From: CAZHHH01 sp052400685
Lineage (GTDB): Bacteria > Bacteroidota > Bacteroidia > Bacteroidales > Marinilabiliaceae
DNA length: 19,791 bases
Direction: 5' to 3' (one strand)
Assembly (NCBI GenBank): GCA_052400685.1
Contig: JBQTGJ010000031.1
The translations under genes and the position numbers were made by a program. Under the pieces are notes generated by a model. The model was not told where the DNA came from and searched no databases. It was given only the letters and a program-made list of their open reading frames with translations. Below are positions 7,804 through 15,322 of the stretch, in pieces (the stretch's first letter is position 1; every line of letters starts with the position of its first letter).

Positions 7804-8133
7804 TTACATATCTTTTAAAAACTCACTTACCACTCCCAAAACAAAAGTTAAATTTTTTGAATTTGTTTTCGATGCATCTAAAACTCTTCTATCATATTGC
7901 CATAAAGGGTATTCTTGTTCTTCAATATAAATGATAACATTAAACACACCGCCAATATCACCATCAAAATGGATTTTTATTTCGTTATCAATGTAAGTTA
8001 ACCACCAGTAACCAGCATGAGTTCCTTTGTCAATTAGTTTTTGTTTTGCTAAATTTTCATTGAAATAGTTTTCAACAATATTAACGCTCTCAATAGGGAG
8101 AGTTGGGGTTTCATTTACCAAATCACTTTCCAT
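7804..8133 (-). CDS. Predicted immunity protein for toxin fragment B
   Basis: A 109-residue acidic soluble protein without a signal peptide or membrane segment. Its ATG overlaps the last 19 bases of the toxin gene and is preceded by a good AGGAG ribosome binding site inside the toxin coding sequence. It has an alternating hydrophobic pattern (WWLTYIDNEIKIHFDG, VFNVIIYIEEQEYPLW) suggesting a beta-rich fold. The regulator fragment at 7486-7722 converges on it. The family is not recognised; the immunity role rests on coupling and size. Confidence 0.65.
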   Translation of the reverse strand: MESDLVNETPTLPIESVNIVENYFNENLAKQKLIDKGTHAGYWWLTYIDNEIKIHFDGDIGGVFNVIIYIEEQEYPLWQYDRRVLDASKTNSKNLTFVLGVVSEFLKDM

Positions 8134-8771
8134 AAATCATCTCCTATTTTTTGAAAATCTTTAGCTCCTAAATCAATCAAATATTCCGCTTCTCTTGATA
8201 AAAATTCTTTTGTTCCTGCTTTCCATGGTTCATGTGAGAAATAAAACTCTTTATTTAAGGCTTTTTGATTGTCTATAAATTGCTTGTTAATTCGCCACAT
8301 TTCATCATCACTCCCATTTACAAGTTTTTTTATATCATTCCATTTATCTCCAAGATCAAAATAAGTATGTGTTTTACCTGCTCTTTCAATATAAGATTTT
8401 GTATTTGGCACCTTATATTTTCCAAGCATTACTTTTGCTTCTTTCCCAGGCTTTGTTGCTAATTGAACATATTTAGCAATTTGTTCTTCCGTAAATTGTG
8501 CTAACCTAAAGCCTATTTCATCACCTTTTTTAACAACCTGAACATAACCTTCAACTATGTTTCCTTCTTTAGTAAGAAAATCTACATTTTCAAGAGTTTC
8601 AACTATCTCATCTACAGAACCATCAATCCATTTTGTAGGCTTCAACACATCATCAGCAAATTCGCCAACAACAACCTTTGAGCCTTTAACAAGTTTGTAA
8701 ATTTTTCGTGAGCCTTTTACAGTTGCTTTTGTTCCAGCTTTAAGCCCTTTAGTGACAGGTTTAAGAATTTC
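8115..8771 (-). pseudogene. Toxin C-terminal fragment B, 5' truncated at RAYT element
   Basis: The reading frame is open from the left REP of RAYT element 3 down to TAA at 8115, with no proper start; a TTG lies internally at 8648. The first ~40 residues (EILKPVTKGLKAGTKATVKG...) look like a basic, repetitive pre-toxin segment. The rest contains AGKTHTYFDLGDKWNDI, DDEMWRINKQFID, EFYFSHEPW and a terminal GDDLWKVIW. This resembles other polymorphic-toxin tips but I cannot name the activity. The shared zincin domain is gone. It is a C-terminal toxin domain left beside its immunity gene, useful only as a recombination donor or expressed weakly. Confidence 0.65.
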
Positions 8772-8772
8772 A

Positions 8773-9513
8773 CCCCATGCTGCCGCGCAATTGCATCGTG
8801 TGGTACTACTTAATTACAAAAACATTATCTAACACACCCTTTTCTCCTATATAATCTTTTGCACTGCTATATAGATACTCATAGGGGTGCAATACCAATC
8901 CTTCCTCCACAGGATTATTGTGAAACGAGTTTTACGAGTTCAATGCCACCTATAAAAAATAATTAAATGCATTAATGTAGTTTATTTTTTCATTAATTAC
9001 ATGGCTGCTCCATAGTTCAACAGGTTTGTTGTCGTGCCTCCAAAATTGATAGTTCTTTACATTAGATGATTCTGAACCTGCTTTTAAAAACTGTTCTAGC
9101 AGCCACTCTTTTCGACTCTCTTTGGGATTGTCAATAACTGCTTTAACAATAGCTTTACTTGTAAATCGTTTAAAATCACCTAAGACTAATTGTGGTTCAA
9201 AGCCCTTTACACACCTGAAAACCAAATGAACATGACTAGTCATGATGCAATAAGCAAATACTTCCATTCCCTTGTCTTGTTGGCAATACTCCAAACTCTC
9301 TATTAAAATATTTTTGTATTCATTTCTTGTAAACACGTCTAGCCAATCAACTACTGCAAAGCTCACAAAATAAACGCCTAAAGGATTATTAAATTTATAA
9401 TTTCGGCTCATCCCTGATACATTAACTTGGCTGAACTAAAATAATTATTTTTATTGAATTGTCAGTTGACATTAGTTATTATACCACACAATGCAATCGT
9501 GCGGTAGCGGGGG
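8773..9513. mobile_element. RAYT/REP element, copy 3 (complete)
   Basis: About 741 bp, near-identical to 6673-7413. The left REP contains the perfect palindrome GCAATTGC. The right REP (9484-9513) reads CCACACAA...TCGTGCGGTAGC, a one-base departure in the stem from the other copies. Its left end sits directly on toxin fragment B and its right end directly on the regulator fragment at 9516. Confidence 0.85.
8806..9411 (-). pseudogene. RAYT transposase, copy 3, interrupted near catalytic tyrosine
   Basis: This copy lacks the amber codon of copy 2. It reads through 153 codons (H60/H62 HUH motif, FWRHDNKPVELWSSHVINEK, then NYI) until TAG at 8950-8952. That stop is inside a 51-bp insertion (8923-8973). 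Removing the insertion restores HNNPVEEGLVLHPYEYLYSS and a stop at 8806, giving ~184 residues. Tyr145, in the YI..NP motif where family members carry the catalytic tyrosine, remains, but the following ~38 residues would be lost. Probably inactive unless the insertion is bypassed. Confidence 0.82.
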
Positions 9514-9515
9514 GA

Positions 9516-9713
9516 ATACTTTTAAAGTTTGCCAAGGTGTTTAATGTTTCAGTGGATTACCTAATTGGCGAAGGAAAACTATCCACTTATGATAAGGAAG
9601 TGCTAAAACGAATTGAAGATATAGAACAACTTGACCCGGAGACCCGGAAAAACTTATTCTTCTTGATTGACAATGTAGTTCAGAACTTTAAAACCAAACA
9701 GGCATTTAGTTAA
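9516..9713 (+). pseudogene. Xre-family regulator, 5' truncated at REP
   Basis: Begins ILLKFAKVFNVSVDYLIGEGK immediately after the REP tail and ends VVQNFKTKQAFS. The ending closely parallels the intact regulator's LLQNVKEKQAFNH. The frame continues leftward to an ATG inside the RAYT element (9459), but that extension is REP sequence, not regulator sequence. Convergent with the membrane protein gene at 9776. Confidence 0.78.
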
Positions 9714-9775
9714 ATACTATTCTCAACATAAACACTTAACCATAGGAATAACTCCAAACTCCTACAAAAAGTAAG

Positions 9776-10192
9776 CTAAGTGATTCTTTTCAGGGCATTA
9801 ATATTCCACATTATCTTCTCATAATATTTTCTTATCATCTTATTTGATAGCTTATGATAAAGCCAGAACATCAACAAGGTATGAGGAAAATTTATCAGAA
9901 ACAGCATATTTCTGTCTGTGTCTTCTAAGTTTAATCCAATTAATAAAATAAAGAAAATTGCATACCAAAATGCTATTATCACAGGAATTAACTTCACCCA
10001 TATAAATAATGGCAACATTCTCAAATCAGAATTCCGATTCATTACTTTAACATTCCAAATTAGTCTATAAGCAATCATGTGGTTTTTCCAAAATATTCTA
10101 TCATATAAAAAGATATGATTGTATCTGGCGATAATAAGAAGCCTATCAAGGCTCTGTAAAGTAGATATTATCTTTTTTTTATCTATTGCCAT
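9776..10192 (-). CDS. Small membrane protein, probable orphan immunity protein
   Basis: A 138-residue basic protein with two hydrophobic segments (about 59-87 and 96-115). It starts at ATG 10192 and lies next to, and convergent with, a regulator fragment, the usual immunity position. No recognisable toxin precedes it. An open but low-quality frame ends in TAG one base upstream of its ATG (10194-10196), which might be the worn end of the lost toxin. The family is not recognised. Confidence 0.5.
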   Translation of the reverse strand: MAIDKKKIISTLQSLDRLLIIARYNHIFLYDRIFWKNHMIAYRLIWNVKVMNRNSDLRMLPLFIWVKLIPVIIAFWYAIFFILLIGLNLEDTDRNMLFLINFPHTLLMFWLYHKLSNKMIRKYYEKIMWNINALKRIT

Positions 10193-10528
10193 TCTATTTT
10201 ATCTGATTGTGCTTGTGGGTGAAAGCTACTAGAACTAAAGCTCGACACGTGAAAATATCAATCCAATCAATTACTTGCAATATAATACAAGTCGGTTGGT
10301 TCGATGATTTTATAGCCGGTTGACATACGTTCTTACTATTTGCATACGAATATATGATAATTGTAATAGTCAGGCATGATGCCTTGTTTAACGCAATGCA
10401 AACAATCCTTTGCCAAAATTGCTAAACAGGCAAGATTCCTTGGCAACTGCGACGTAGCCAGAGGCGTACGCCGAACGAAACCAAGCCAAACGAACATTAA
10501 AACACGCTATGATGAACTGAGGGGATCA
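10193..10528. other. Intergenic stretch without a recognisable gene
   Basis: About 336 bases separate two immunity-type genes. It holds a short perfect inverted repeat (AGGCAT G ATGCCT, about 10373-10385) and a GC-richer patch with the palindrome GGCGTACGCC near 10463. On the minus strand a frame of roughly 75 codons is open to the TAG at 10194 but has no start and no recognisable motif. I see no REP hairpin here, which makes it the only unit junction without one. Confidence 0.4.
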
Positions 10529-11683
10529 TTACTCCAGTCCAAAGAACTTCCGGCATCCATCCGGATAAGATTTGTAGTCGGGATGTTTCTCCAAAAACTC
10601 TCTGCATGGATCAAATAAGCGTTGATCGTTTGTCTTCATAACATAACTAAACACGCATGGAATTTCATAGTATCCAACCATTCCAAATTGATCCTGATAA
10701 TAACCAATCTGTCTTTCATAAAAGTACTCTTCAAGTGTCATTCCCTTTTCCTTAGCAAATGCGTCTATTGTCAAAAAGGTGTTCCACCGTCTCCAATACG
10801 CTTCATACTCCTCTGACCACTCTCGGAGGAGCTGCATATCCTCCTTACTCAAATTCTTTATTTTTGGTGGAAAGTGAGTTCTCCGTCTCAAATACGTCTC
10901 GTCCTCCTCCGACCACTCCCACTCACGCAGAACCTGTAAATCACTCTCTTTCAAATTCTTTATTCTTTGTGGTATGCCGATGCTGTCGTATAGTAGAGGA
11001 TTAAACTTTTCTGCTTCTTTTTCGAAAAATTCTTGTTTGTATCGTTCAGGATATTTTGGATGATTCTTTAGTCTATCAATCACAGTGTTGTAAACCTCAT
11101 CGTTTATACTCTTTGCGATAAATTCTGGTTCATGACAAAAATAACTATTGCTTCCAAATTTAATAAGGTGAATTGAAATATCCCGATACAGTTCGAAATA
11201 TTCATCGAGCTTATCATTTGGCACTTGGTTTTTAATGAGCGGAGCATAAAGTATATTGACAGCAGTACTTGCTAACTCCCATGGAACCAGCCCGTTTCTA
11301 TAACTCCCTTGATCGAAGCCCAACATAACGGAATCTATTAGCTCTCGATATGTATCGAAAGGGAGGCAATTACTCAAATGCATATAATAATCTCCCTGTT
11401 TATAGCGATTTCCATTCTCTTCAATACGAAGAATTTCAAGAATTGTATCTTTACTGGAAAGGTTACGGCTAGAACCATAAAACTCCATTGAATAATCGTT
11501 TCTGCAAAGAGACTTGAGGCTGTCAAGCATAGCAATAGCTTGCTCAATGGTAGTAGCAACACCCATATAGGAAGCCTTCTGATTATTTATAACAGTAAAA
11601 CGTTTTTGACTTTGCTGTGCAAACAACGAGGTCAAATTGAAAATGCTAATCAAAGTTAGTAATACGACTCTTTTCATATTCAT
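10529..11683 (-). CDS. Exported protein, probable periplasmic immunity protein for the metallopeptidase toxin
   Basis: A 384-residue protein with a Sec signal peptide (RVVLLTLISIFNLTSLFAQ, residues ~5-23), so it acts in the periplasm or outside the inner membrane. It starts 29 bases after the toxin stop. Two ATGs, 6 bases apart, are available; the first is used here. It is large for an immunity protein and contains a tandem repeat at residues ~237-302 (IKNL..D.Q.LREW...). Exported immunity next to a peptidase-tipped toxin implies that the toxin attacks a periplasmic or surface protein. The family is not recognised. Confidence 0.6.
   Translation of the reverse strand: MNMKRVVLLTLISIFNLTSLFAQQSQKRFTVINNQKASYMGVATTIEQAIAMLDSLKSLCRNDYSMEFYGSSRNLSSKDTILEILRIEENGNRYKQGDYYMHLSNCLPFDTYRELIDSVMLGFDQGSYRNGLVPWELASTAVNILYAPLIKNQVPNDKLDEYFELYRDISIHLIKFGSNSYFCHEPEFIAKSINDEVYNTVIDRLKNHPKYPERYKQEFFEKEAEKFNPLLYDSIGIPQRIKNLKESDLQVLREWEWSEEDETYLRRRTHFPPKIKNLSKEDMQLLREWSEEYEAYWRRWNTFLTIDAFAKEKGMTLEEYFYERQIGYYQDQFGMVGYYEIPCVFSYVMKTNDQRLFDPCREFLEKHPDYKSYPDGCRKFFGLE
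10778..10975 (-). repeat. Two-copy tandem repeat in the exported immunity gene
   Basis: Two ~100-bp units encode QRIKNLKESDLQVLREW... and PKIKNLSKEDMQLLREW.... Similarity is visible in DNA too (TCAAATTCTTTATT shared), so the duplication is fairly recent. The first copy has a small WEW extension. Confidence 0.7.
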
Positions 11684-11712
11684 ACATTATATTAGTTTAC
11701 AGTCAATACTAA

Positions 11713-14073
11713 TCATTGATTGGTGCTATTAATCCTCGCCTTAACGGTTTGCCTAATAGTCGAAATCTGCGTAGAAAAGAAATCCATTTTGGGGGGATTG
11801 TTGCCTATAACAAAATATCCCATAGCGTTCGAGTTATTCCACTGCCCTGGAAAACTATTAAGCGTTTCCCGTTTAGTTTTTTCTATTGTCGTTAATCCAA
11901 AGTCGTAAGCAAACTCATCAAGTCCATTACAATGGGCTAATTCATGCGGCACGGTTTGCAGCGTTTCTCTTTTTTCCGAGTAATCATAGCGATGGAAGAA
12001 CACATTCGAGCCGATTTCGTAAGTAAAAGCCGGCACACCCTTGGCAAAATCTCCTAATTTATTATCCCCAGGGGCAACCACAATCATATAGTATTCATTA
12101 GCCTTCATTGAACTGGACATTGCACCAAATATCCTATCTTCGTAAAATCTATCATGTTTATAATAGTTTTCCACAGCCACCTTTTCAACTTTACCCGGAA
12201 TCCATTCAATGCCCATTACCTCATAATAACTGTTTAGGTTATTGAGGATTTTGTTTTGGGTCATTCCATCTGGCAAATCATCTCCTAAATATATTATATT
12301 AAGAACAGGACGCAACACCTCACTGGTATGTTTTTTAAACTCAATTGCTCCTTTCTTAATCCCGTTTTCGTCTATTATGTCCACTGTTGTACCATACTTA
12401 GGGGTAATCGTGAAGGTGTTCCCAATCTTGACTTTCTTCCCGTCTATATAATAATAGTACCCATCTTTGTCGTGCTCTCCCCGTTTCCCAATATCCTTTG
12501 AAACCAAAGTCAAACGGATTTCGGAGGCATTACGAGAATGGACAATCGGAACCATATAATCAAATTGATTTTGGTCTTCTAAAGTAATTGTTTTCATATC
12601 ATCAAACCCGATGACCTTAGAACCAAACTCTACTGTCGCCGTTGTGTAATAATCCTCAATATAGTATCCCATATCTTCGTTCTTATTATCCCTTATCACA
12701 GTAACGAATGGAGAAGTATTAGATTGTATCGTAGCTTTGTTACCTGATTTATTTGAAATAACCTCAAATGTTAAACCTTCCGATTCGATATCATACTTTG
12801 TCCAATCAGTTTCAATAGGTATTAAAACTCTTTCATCTGTTAGTTCATTGTTTACTTTAATCGTGTCGATTAGATAATTACAATAAGTGTTCCTTTCGAA
12901 TAGATCTTCAATATCATTAGCATTTACTCCCTGCGTGTATTCAGAAGATTTTAAAAAAACAGGAAGTAGTTCTATGCTCTCATAACTAGTTATCAATTTA
13001 GTTAACTCTCCATCAGCTCCACCAATCTTCAATATATAATCATAGCCGTCCCCGCTTTTAAATGCGATATTAGGTTTCACTTCAACCAACTCTATGCTGT
13101 GAGTTTTCAATAGTATATCACCTTCGTAACCGACAACCGATTTGGCGTAATATAATTCCCCAAAATATTCGTCTCGGGGGCTTAATTGTATTTCCTTTTT
13201 TTTATCGATGCTAAAAAACACCTGAGAGATAGGACTACTCTTTCCATTTTCCCTTACCTCCTCTGAACTTATGGTATAGGAGTCCTCACCTTCTCCTGCA
13301 ATGACACCGATACGGATTCTATGAGGTGAGGCATACCCTTTACCTGATAAAATCTCTGTGTCCTTGGATAGTGTATCCCATGTATCCTGTATCTCCTTCA
13401 TCTTATCCAGATTTAACAGAATCGCCCTTTGCCCATTAACCGTAATCCAGTATTTGCTGCTTCTCCTAAAAACCCCCTCTTCCTCATCCTGCCCCCAAGC
13501 AAACAGTATACTTTCCGGGTTATGAATCAAGTCCCATTGATACTTCCACAGCTCGGTACCACCGGCATAGTCCATCAGGTTAGCCGTTTGGTTTACTGGA
13601 AAATAGTACACGGATTTATCGCTAAAAGTATGGCGCAAGTTAAATGCGCCATGGGCCAGTTCGTGCGCCAGCAATTCCAAATCCTGTGCCTCAAAGTTAA
13701 AAATAAATCCGTAGTTGCCTGCCAAAGGCATAAAACCTTTACGGCTGCTACCCAGATTGCTTAAGGTCATGAAAAATAAGTAAAGCGTGTTGTCGTCGGT
13801 GACGCGATCACGTTTGTAGGTCCGGATAACGCGATTCATATCACTGGTGTATTTGCTGAGCAACGCAGTGCCTTCAACAATAAAATCGGCTTCGTTAATA
13901 TTCAACACTTCAATGGCCTTGTCAATGCTAACATTCCAGTTGACAACGGCTGGGCCATAAATCTCGTTCAATCTTTTTACAATAACAGAACGGTCGGTTC
14001 CTTGCGAGGGAAACGGCGAATTGTTGACCGGTACCAGCACGACGTTTCTCTCTAAACGATTGTACGACACCAA
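11713..14073 (-). CDS. Polymorphic toxin cassette: zincin pre-toxin domain plus second metallopeptidase C-terminus
   Basis: A 786-residue protein. Residues 1-200 are the shared zincin-like domain (H137, E138, H141, H148, M167). Residues ~205-600 are beta-rich with no motif I recognise. The C-terminus is a second zincin: VPHELAHCNGLDEF (H710, E711, H714, with D719/E720 as candidate third ligand) and a Met-turn NAMGY (M751). It also contains a preceding VLNIIYLGDDLP...ILNNLNSYYEV segment that echoes VVLVPVNNSPFP...IVKRLNEIYGP of the N-terminal domain. Thus the effector and processing domains may be distant relatives. The start is TTG at the REP edge with no signal peptide, as in the sister cassettes. 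The adjacent exported immunity protein supports a periplasmic protein target. Confidence 0.75.
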   Translation of the reverse strand: MVSYNRLERNVVLVPVNNSPFPSQGTDRSVIVKRLNEIYGPAVVNWNVSIDKAIEVLNINEADFIVEGTALLSKYTSDMNRVIRTYKRDRVTDDNTLYLFFMTLSNLGSSRKGFMPLAGNYGFIFNFEAQDLELLAHELAHGAFNLRHTFSDKSVYYFPVNQTANLMDYAGGTELWKYQWDLIHNPESILFAWGQDEEEGVFRRSSKYWITVNGQRAILLNLDKMKEIQDTWDTLSKDTEILSGKGYASPHRIRIGVIAGEGEDSYTISSEEVRENGKSSPISQVFFSIDKKKEIQLSPRDEYFGELYYAKSVVGYEGDILLKTHSIELVEVKPNIAFKSGDGYDYILKIGGADGELTKLITSYESIELLPVFLKSSEYTQGVNANDIEDLFERNTYCNYLIDTIKVNNELTDERVLIPIETDWTKYDIESEGLTFEVISNKSGNKATIQSNTSPFVTVIRDNKNEDMGYYIEDYYTTATVEFGSKVIGFDDMKTITLEDQNQFDYMVPIVHSRNASEIRLTLVSKDIGKRGEHDKDGYYYYIDGKKVKIGNTFTITPKYGTTVDIIDENGIKKGAIEFKKHTSEVLRPVLNIIYLGDDLPDGMTQNKILNNLNSYYEVMGIEWIPGKVEKVAVENYYKHDRFYEDRIFGAMSSSMKANEYYMIVVAPGDNKLGDFAKGVPAFTYEIGSNVFFHRYDYSEKRETLQTVPHELAHCNGLDEFAYDFGLTTIEKTKRETLNSFPGQWNNSNAMGYFVIGNNPPKMDFFSTQISTIRQTVKARINSTNQ
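13471..14073 (-). repeat. Shared ~603-bp zincin segment, copy C
   Basis: Copy with K52, G68, N185 and E198, and a T in place of V in the TELWKYQW stretch. The hinge reads QDEEEGV. Confidence 0.9.
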
Positions 14074-14358
14074 TGCCGCACGAGTCCTCTCGTGTGATTT
14101 TACTTCATTACAACTACTCCTTCTAATTAACCTTGTTATCCTCTATAATCTCTGGTAATATATCTTTATACTCATTTCTGGTAAATACATCGAGCCACTC
14201 TACAACTGCAAAGCTTACAAAGTATACGCCTTCTGGATTATGGAATTTATAATTACGGCTCATTACTGTGGTTTTATTCTATTTAGTTTGATATAATTTA
14301 CTTGCTAAAAGTGGCTTAGCTTAGTTTACCACACGAAGGGACTCGTGCGGCAGCGGTG
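14068..14358. mobile_element. Non-autonomous REP mini-element, copy 2
   Basis: Same 291-bp length and inverted ends as copy 1. The left hairpin loop reads GTCCTC and the right one AAGGGA, so the two stems have drifted independently. The right end lies about 60 bases before the ATG of the frameshifted regulator, the longest leader kept by any regulator here. Confidence 0.8.
14123..14263 (-). pseudogene. Truncated RAYT remnant in mini-element 2
   Basis: Forty-six codons with an intact ATG: RAYT N-terminus to TRNEYKDIL, then EIIEDNKVN and TAG. The HUH motif is absent, so no transposase activity is possible. Confidence 0.8.
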
Positions 14359-14418
14359 TTGTATTTTTACACTCACGCGTAAAACAAGATAAAAACAAGT
14401 CTTTTAAGGTTAATAAAC

Positions 14419-14752
14419 ATGGATACATTCGGTAAAAAACTGGCTACGCTAAGGAAAGAAAAAACTTTCACAGACCGATTTGGCCAAACAGCTTAAGACT
14501 TTGGTAAGTGTTATCTCTCGCTACGAACGTGATGAGATGACGCCAAGCATTGATGCAGCAAAAAAACTGGCTACACTGCTTGATACAACGGTTGGTTATC
14601 TTTTAGGAGAAAATGAAAATGCCGACATGTTCAAAAACCCGGATATGTTACGCCGCTTCAAGGACATTCTTTCGTTCCCTGAAGATAAACAGGAACATAT
14701 CCTGTTTGCTATCGATTCGATGATTAAAGCGACTAAATTGGAGAGCATCTAA
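14419..14752 (+). pseudogene. Xre-family HTH regulator with a single-base frameshift
   Basis: The 5' end is complete: MDTFGKKLATLRKEK starts at ATG 14419. After a run of six A residues (about 14459-14464) the frame shifts by one, and the continuation SQTDLAKQL...VISRYERDEMTPSID is found in the neighbouring frame, running to TAA at 14752. Without the extra base it would encode a ~110-residue regulator very like the one at 17236-17580 (GRYERDEMTPS-type recognition region, TTVGYLLGE, DMLRR). Either a genuine recent mutation, phase-variable slippage in the A-tract, or a sequencing error. It converges on the immunity gene 36 bases away. Confidence 0.8.
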
Positions 14753-14788
14753 TGCAAACCCAATAATGAAAAGAAAAACAAATAAACC

Positions 14789-15322
14789 CTAAAACTCTTC
14801 TACAGAACTAACACTATATATTTGATTATTCTTAATAACTATATTAAAGTCAATCCCTATAACAAACCCATCATCTGATTTACCTTTTAAAAACAAACCA
14901 ACCGCACCTTTATCTTTCATCATCATATAAGTGTTAAAGGAATTTGGGAAAAATTCTTCTAATTTTCCAACATCATCTCCAATTAAAAACCTTTTCTTGC
15001 AAATTTCAACAACATTCCCCTTAGCCATAAAGTATTCAATACGGTATAATTTATTTTCACTGTCAAATAATAATGAAACACTATCACCATGGAATTTGTA
15101 GATACTAAATTCTTCTTCACTTATTTCTGAGATACCCTTATAAAAATATGTTGGCTTGCCTAAAGCTTTTATAACAGACCTGCTATCATCTCCCAAGGAA
15201 AAACCATTTACACTTAGCTCAGAAATAAAAATAGTATCATATACAATTGAGTCTCTTTTTGTTTGAGATATTCCTTGCAAACTAAAGAACAAGGCGCTAA
15301 TTATCATTAATCTGGTTACCAT
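14789..15322 (-). CDS. Exported protein, probable periplasmic immunity protein for the M23 toxin
   Basis: A 177-residue protein with an N-terminal signal peptide (LMIISALFFSLQGISQ) and a mature part rich in beta-type alternation and lysine/aspartate. An upstream TTG (15331) is in frame, but the ATG at 15322 is the better start; another ATG at 15307 is possible. The start overlaps the end of the toxin gene by 26 bases, indicating coupling. Periplasmic location fits protection against a peptidoglycan peptidase. The family is not recognised. Confidence 0.65.
   Translation of the reverse strand: MVTRLMIISALFFSLQGISQTKRDSIVYDTIFISELSVNGFSLGDDSRSVIKALGKPTYFYKGISEISEEEFSIYKFHGDSVSLLFDSENKLYRIEYFMAKGNVVEICKKRFLIGDDVGKLEEFFPNSFNTYMMMKDKGAVGLFLKGKSDDGFVIGIDFNIVIKNNQIYSVSSVEEF

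Noticed and set aside
8923..8973. The 51-bp insertion in RAYT as a programmed translational bypass (as in T4 gene 60) or an intron
   Set aside because: No matched take-off and landing codons or stem-loop signals are evident, and intron hallmarks are absent; a plain insertion is simpler. Kept only as a question in the findings.
9459..9713. A complete regulator starting at ATG 9459
   Set aside because: The first ~18 codons are RAYT-element and REP sequence identical to non-coding sequence at the other copies, so the start is fortuitous and the gene is a fragment.
10385..10420. GTTTAAC-type core resembling an integron attC site
   Set aside because: The seven-base match is weak, no paired inner boxes of the right spacing are visible, and no integrase is present in the window.
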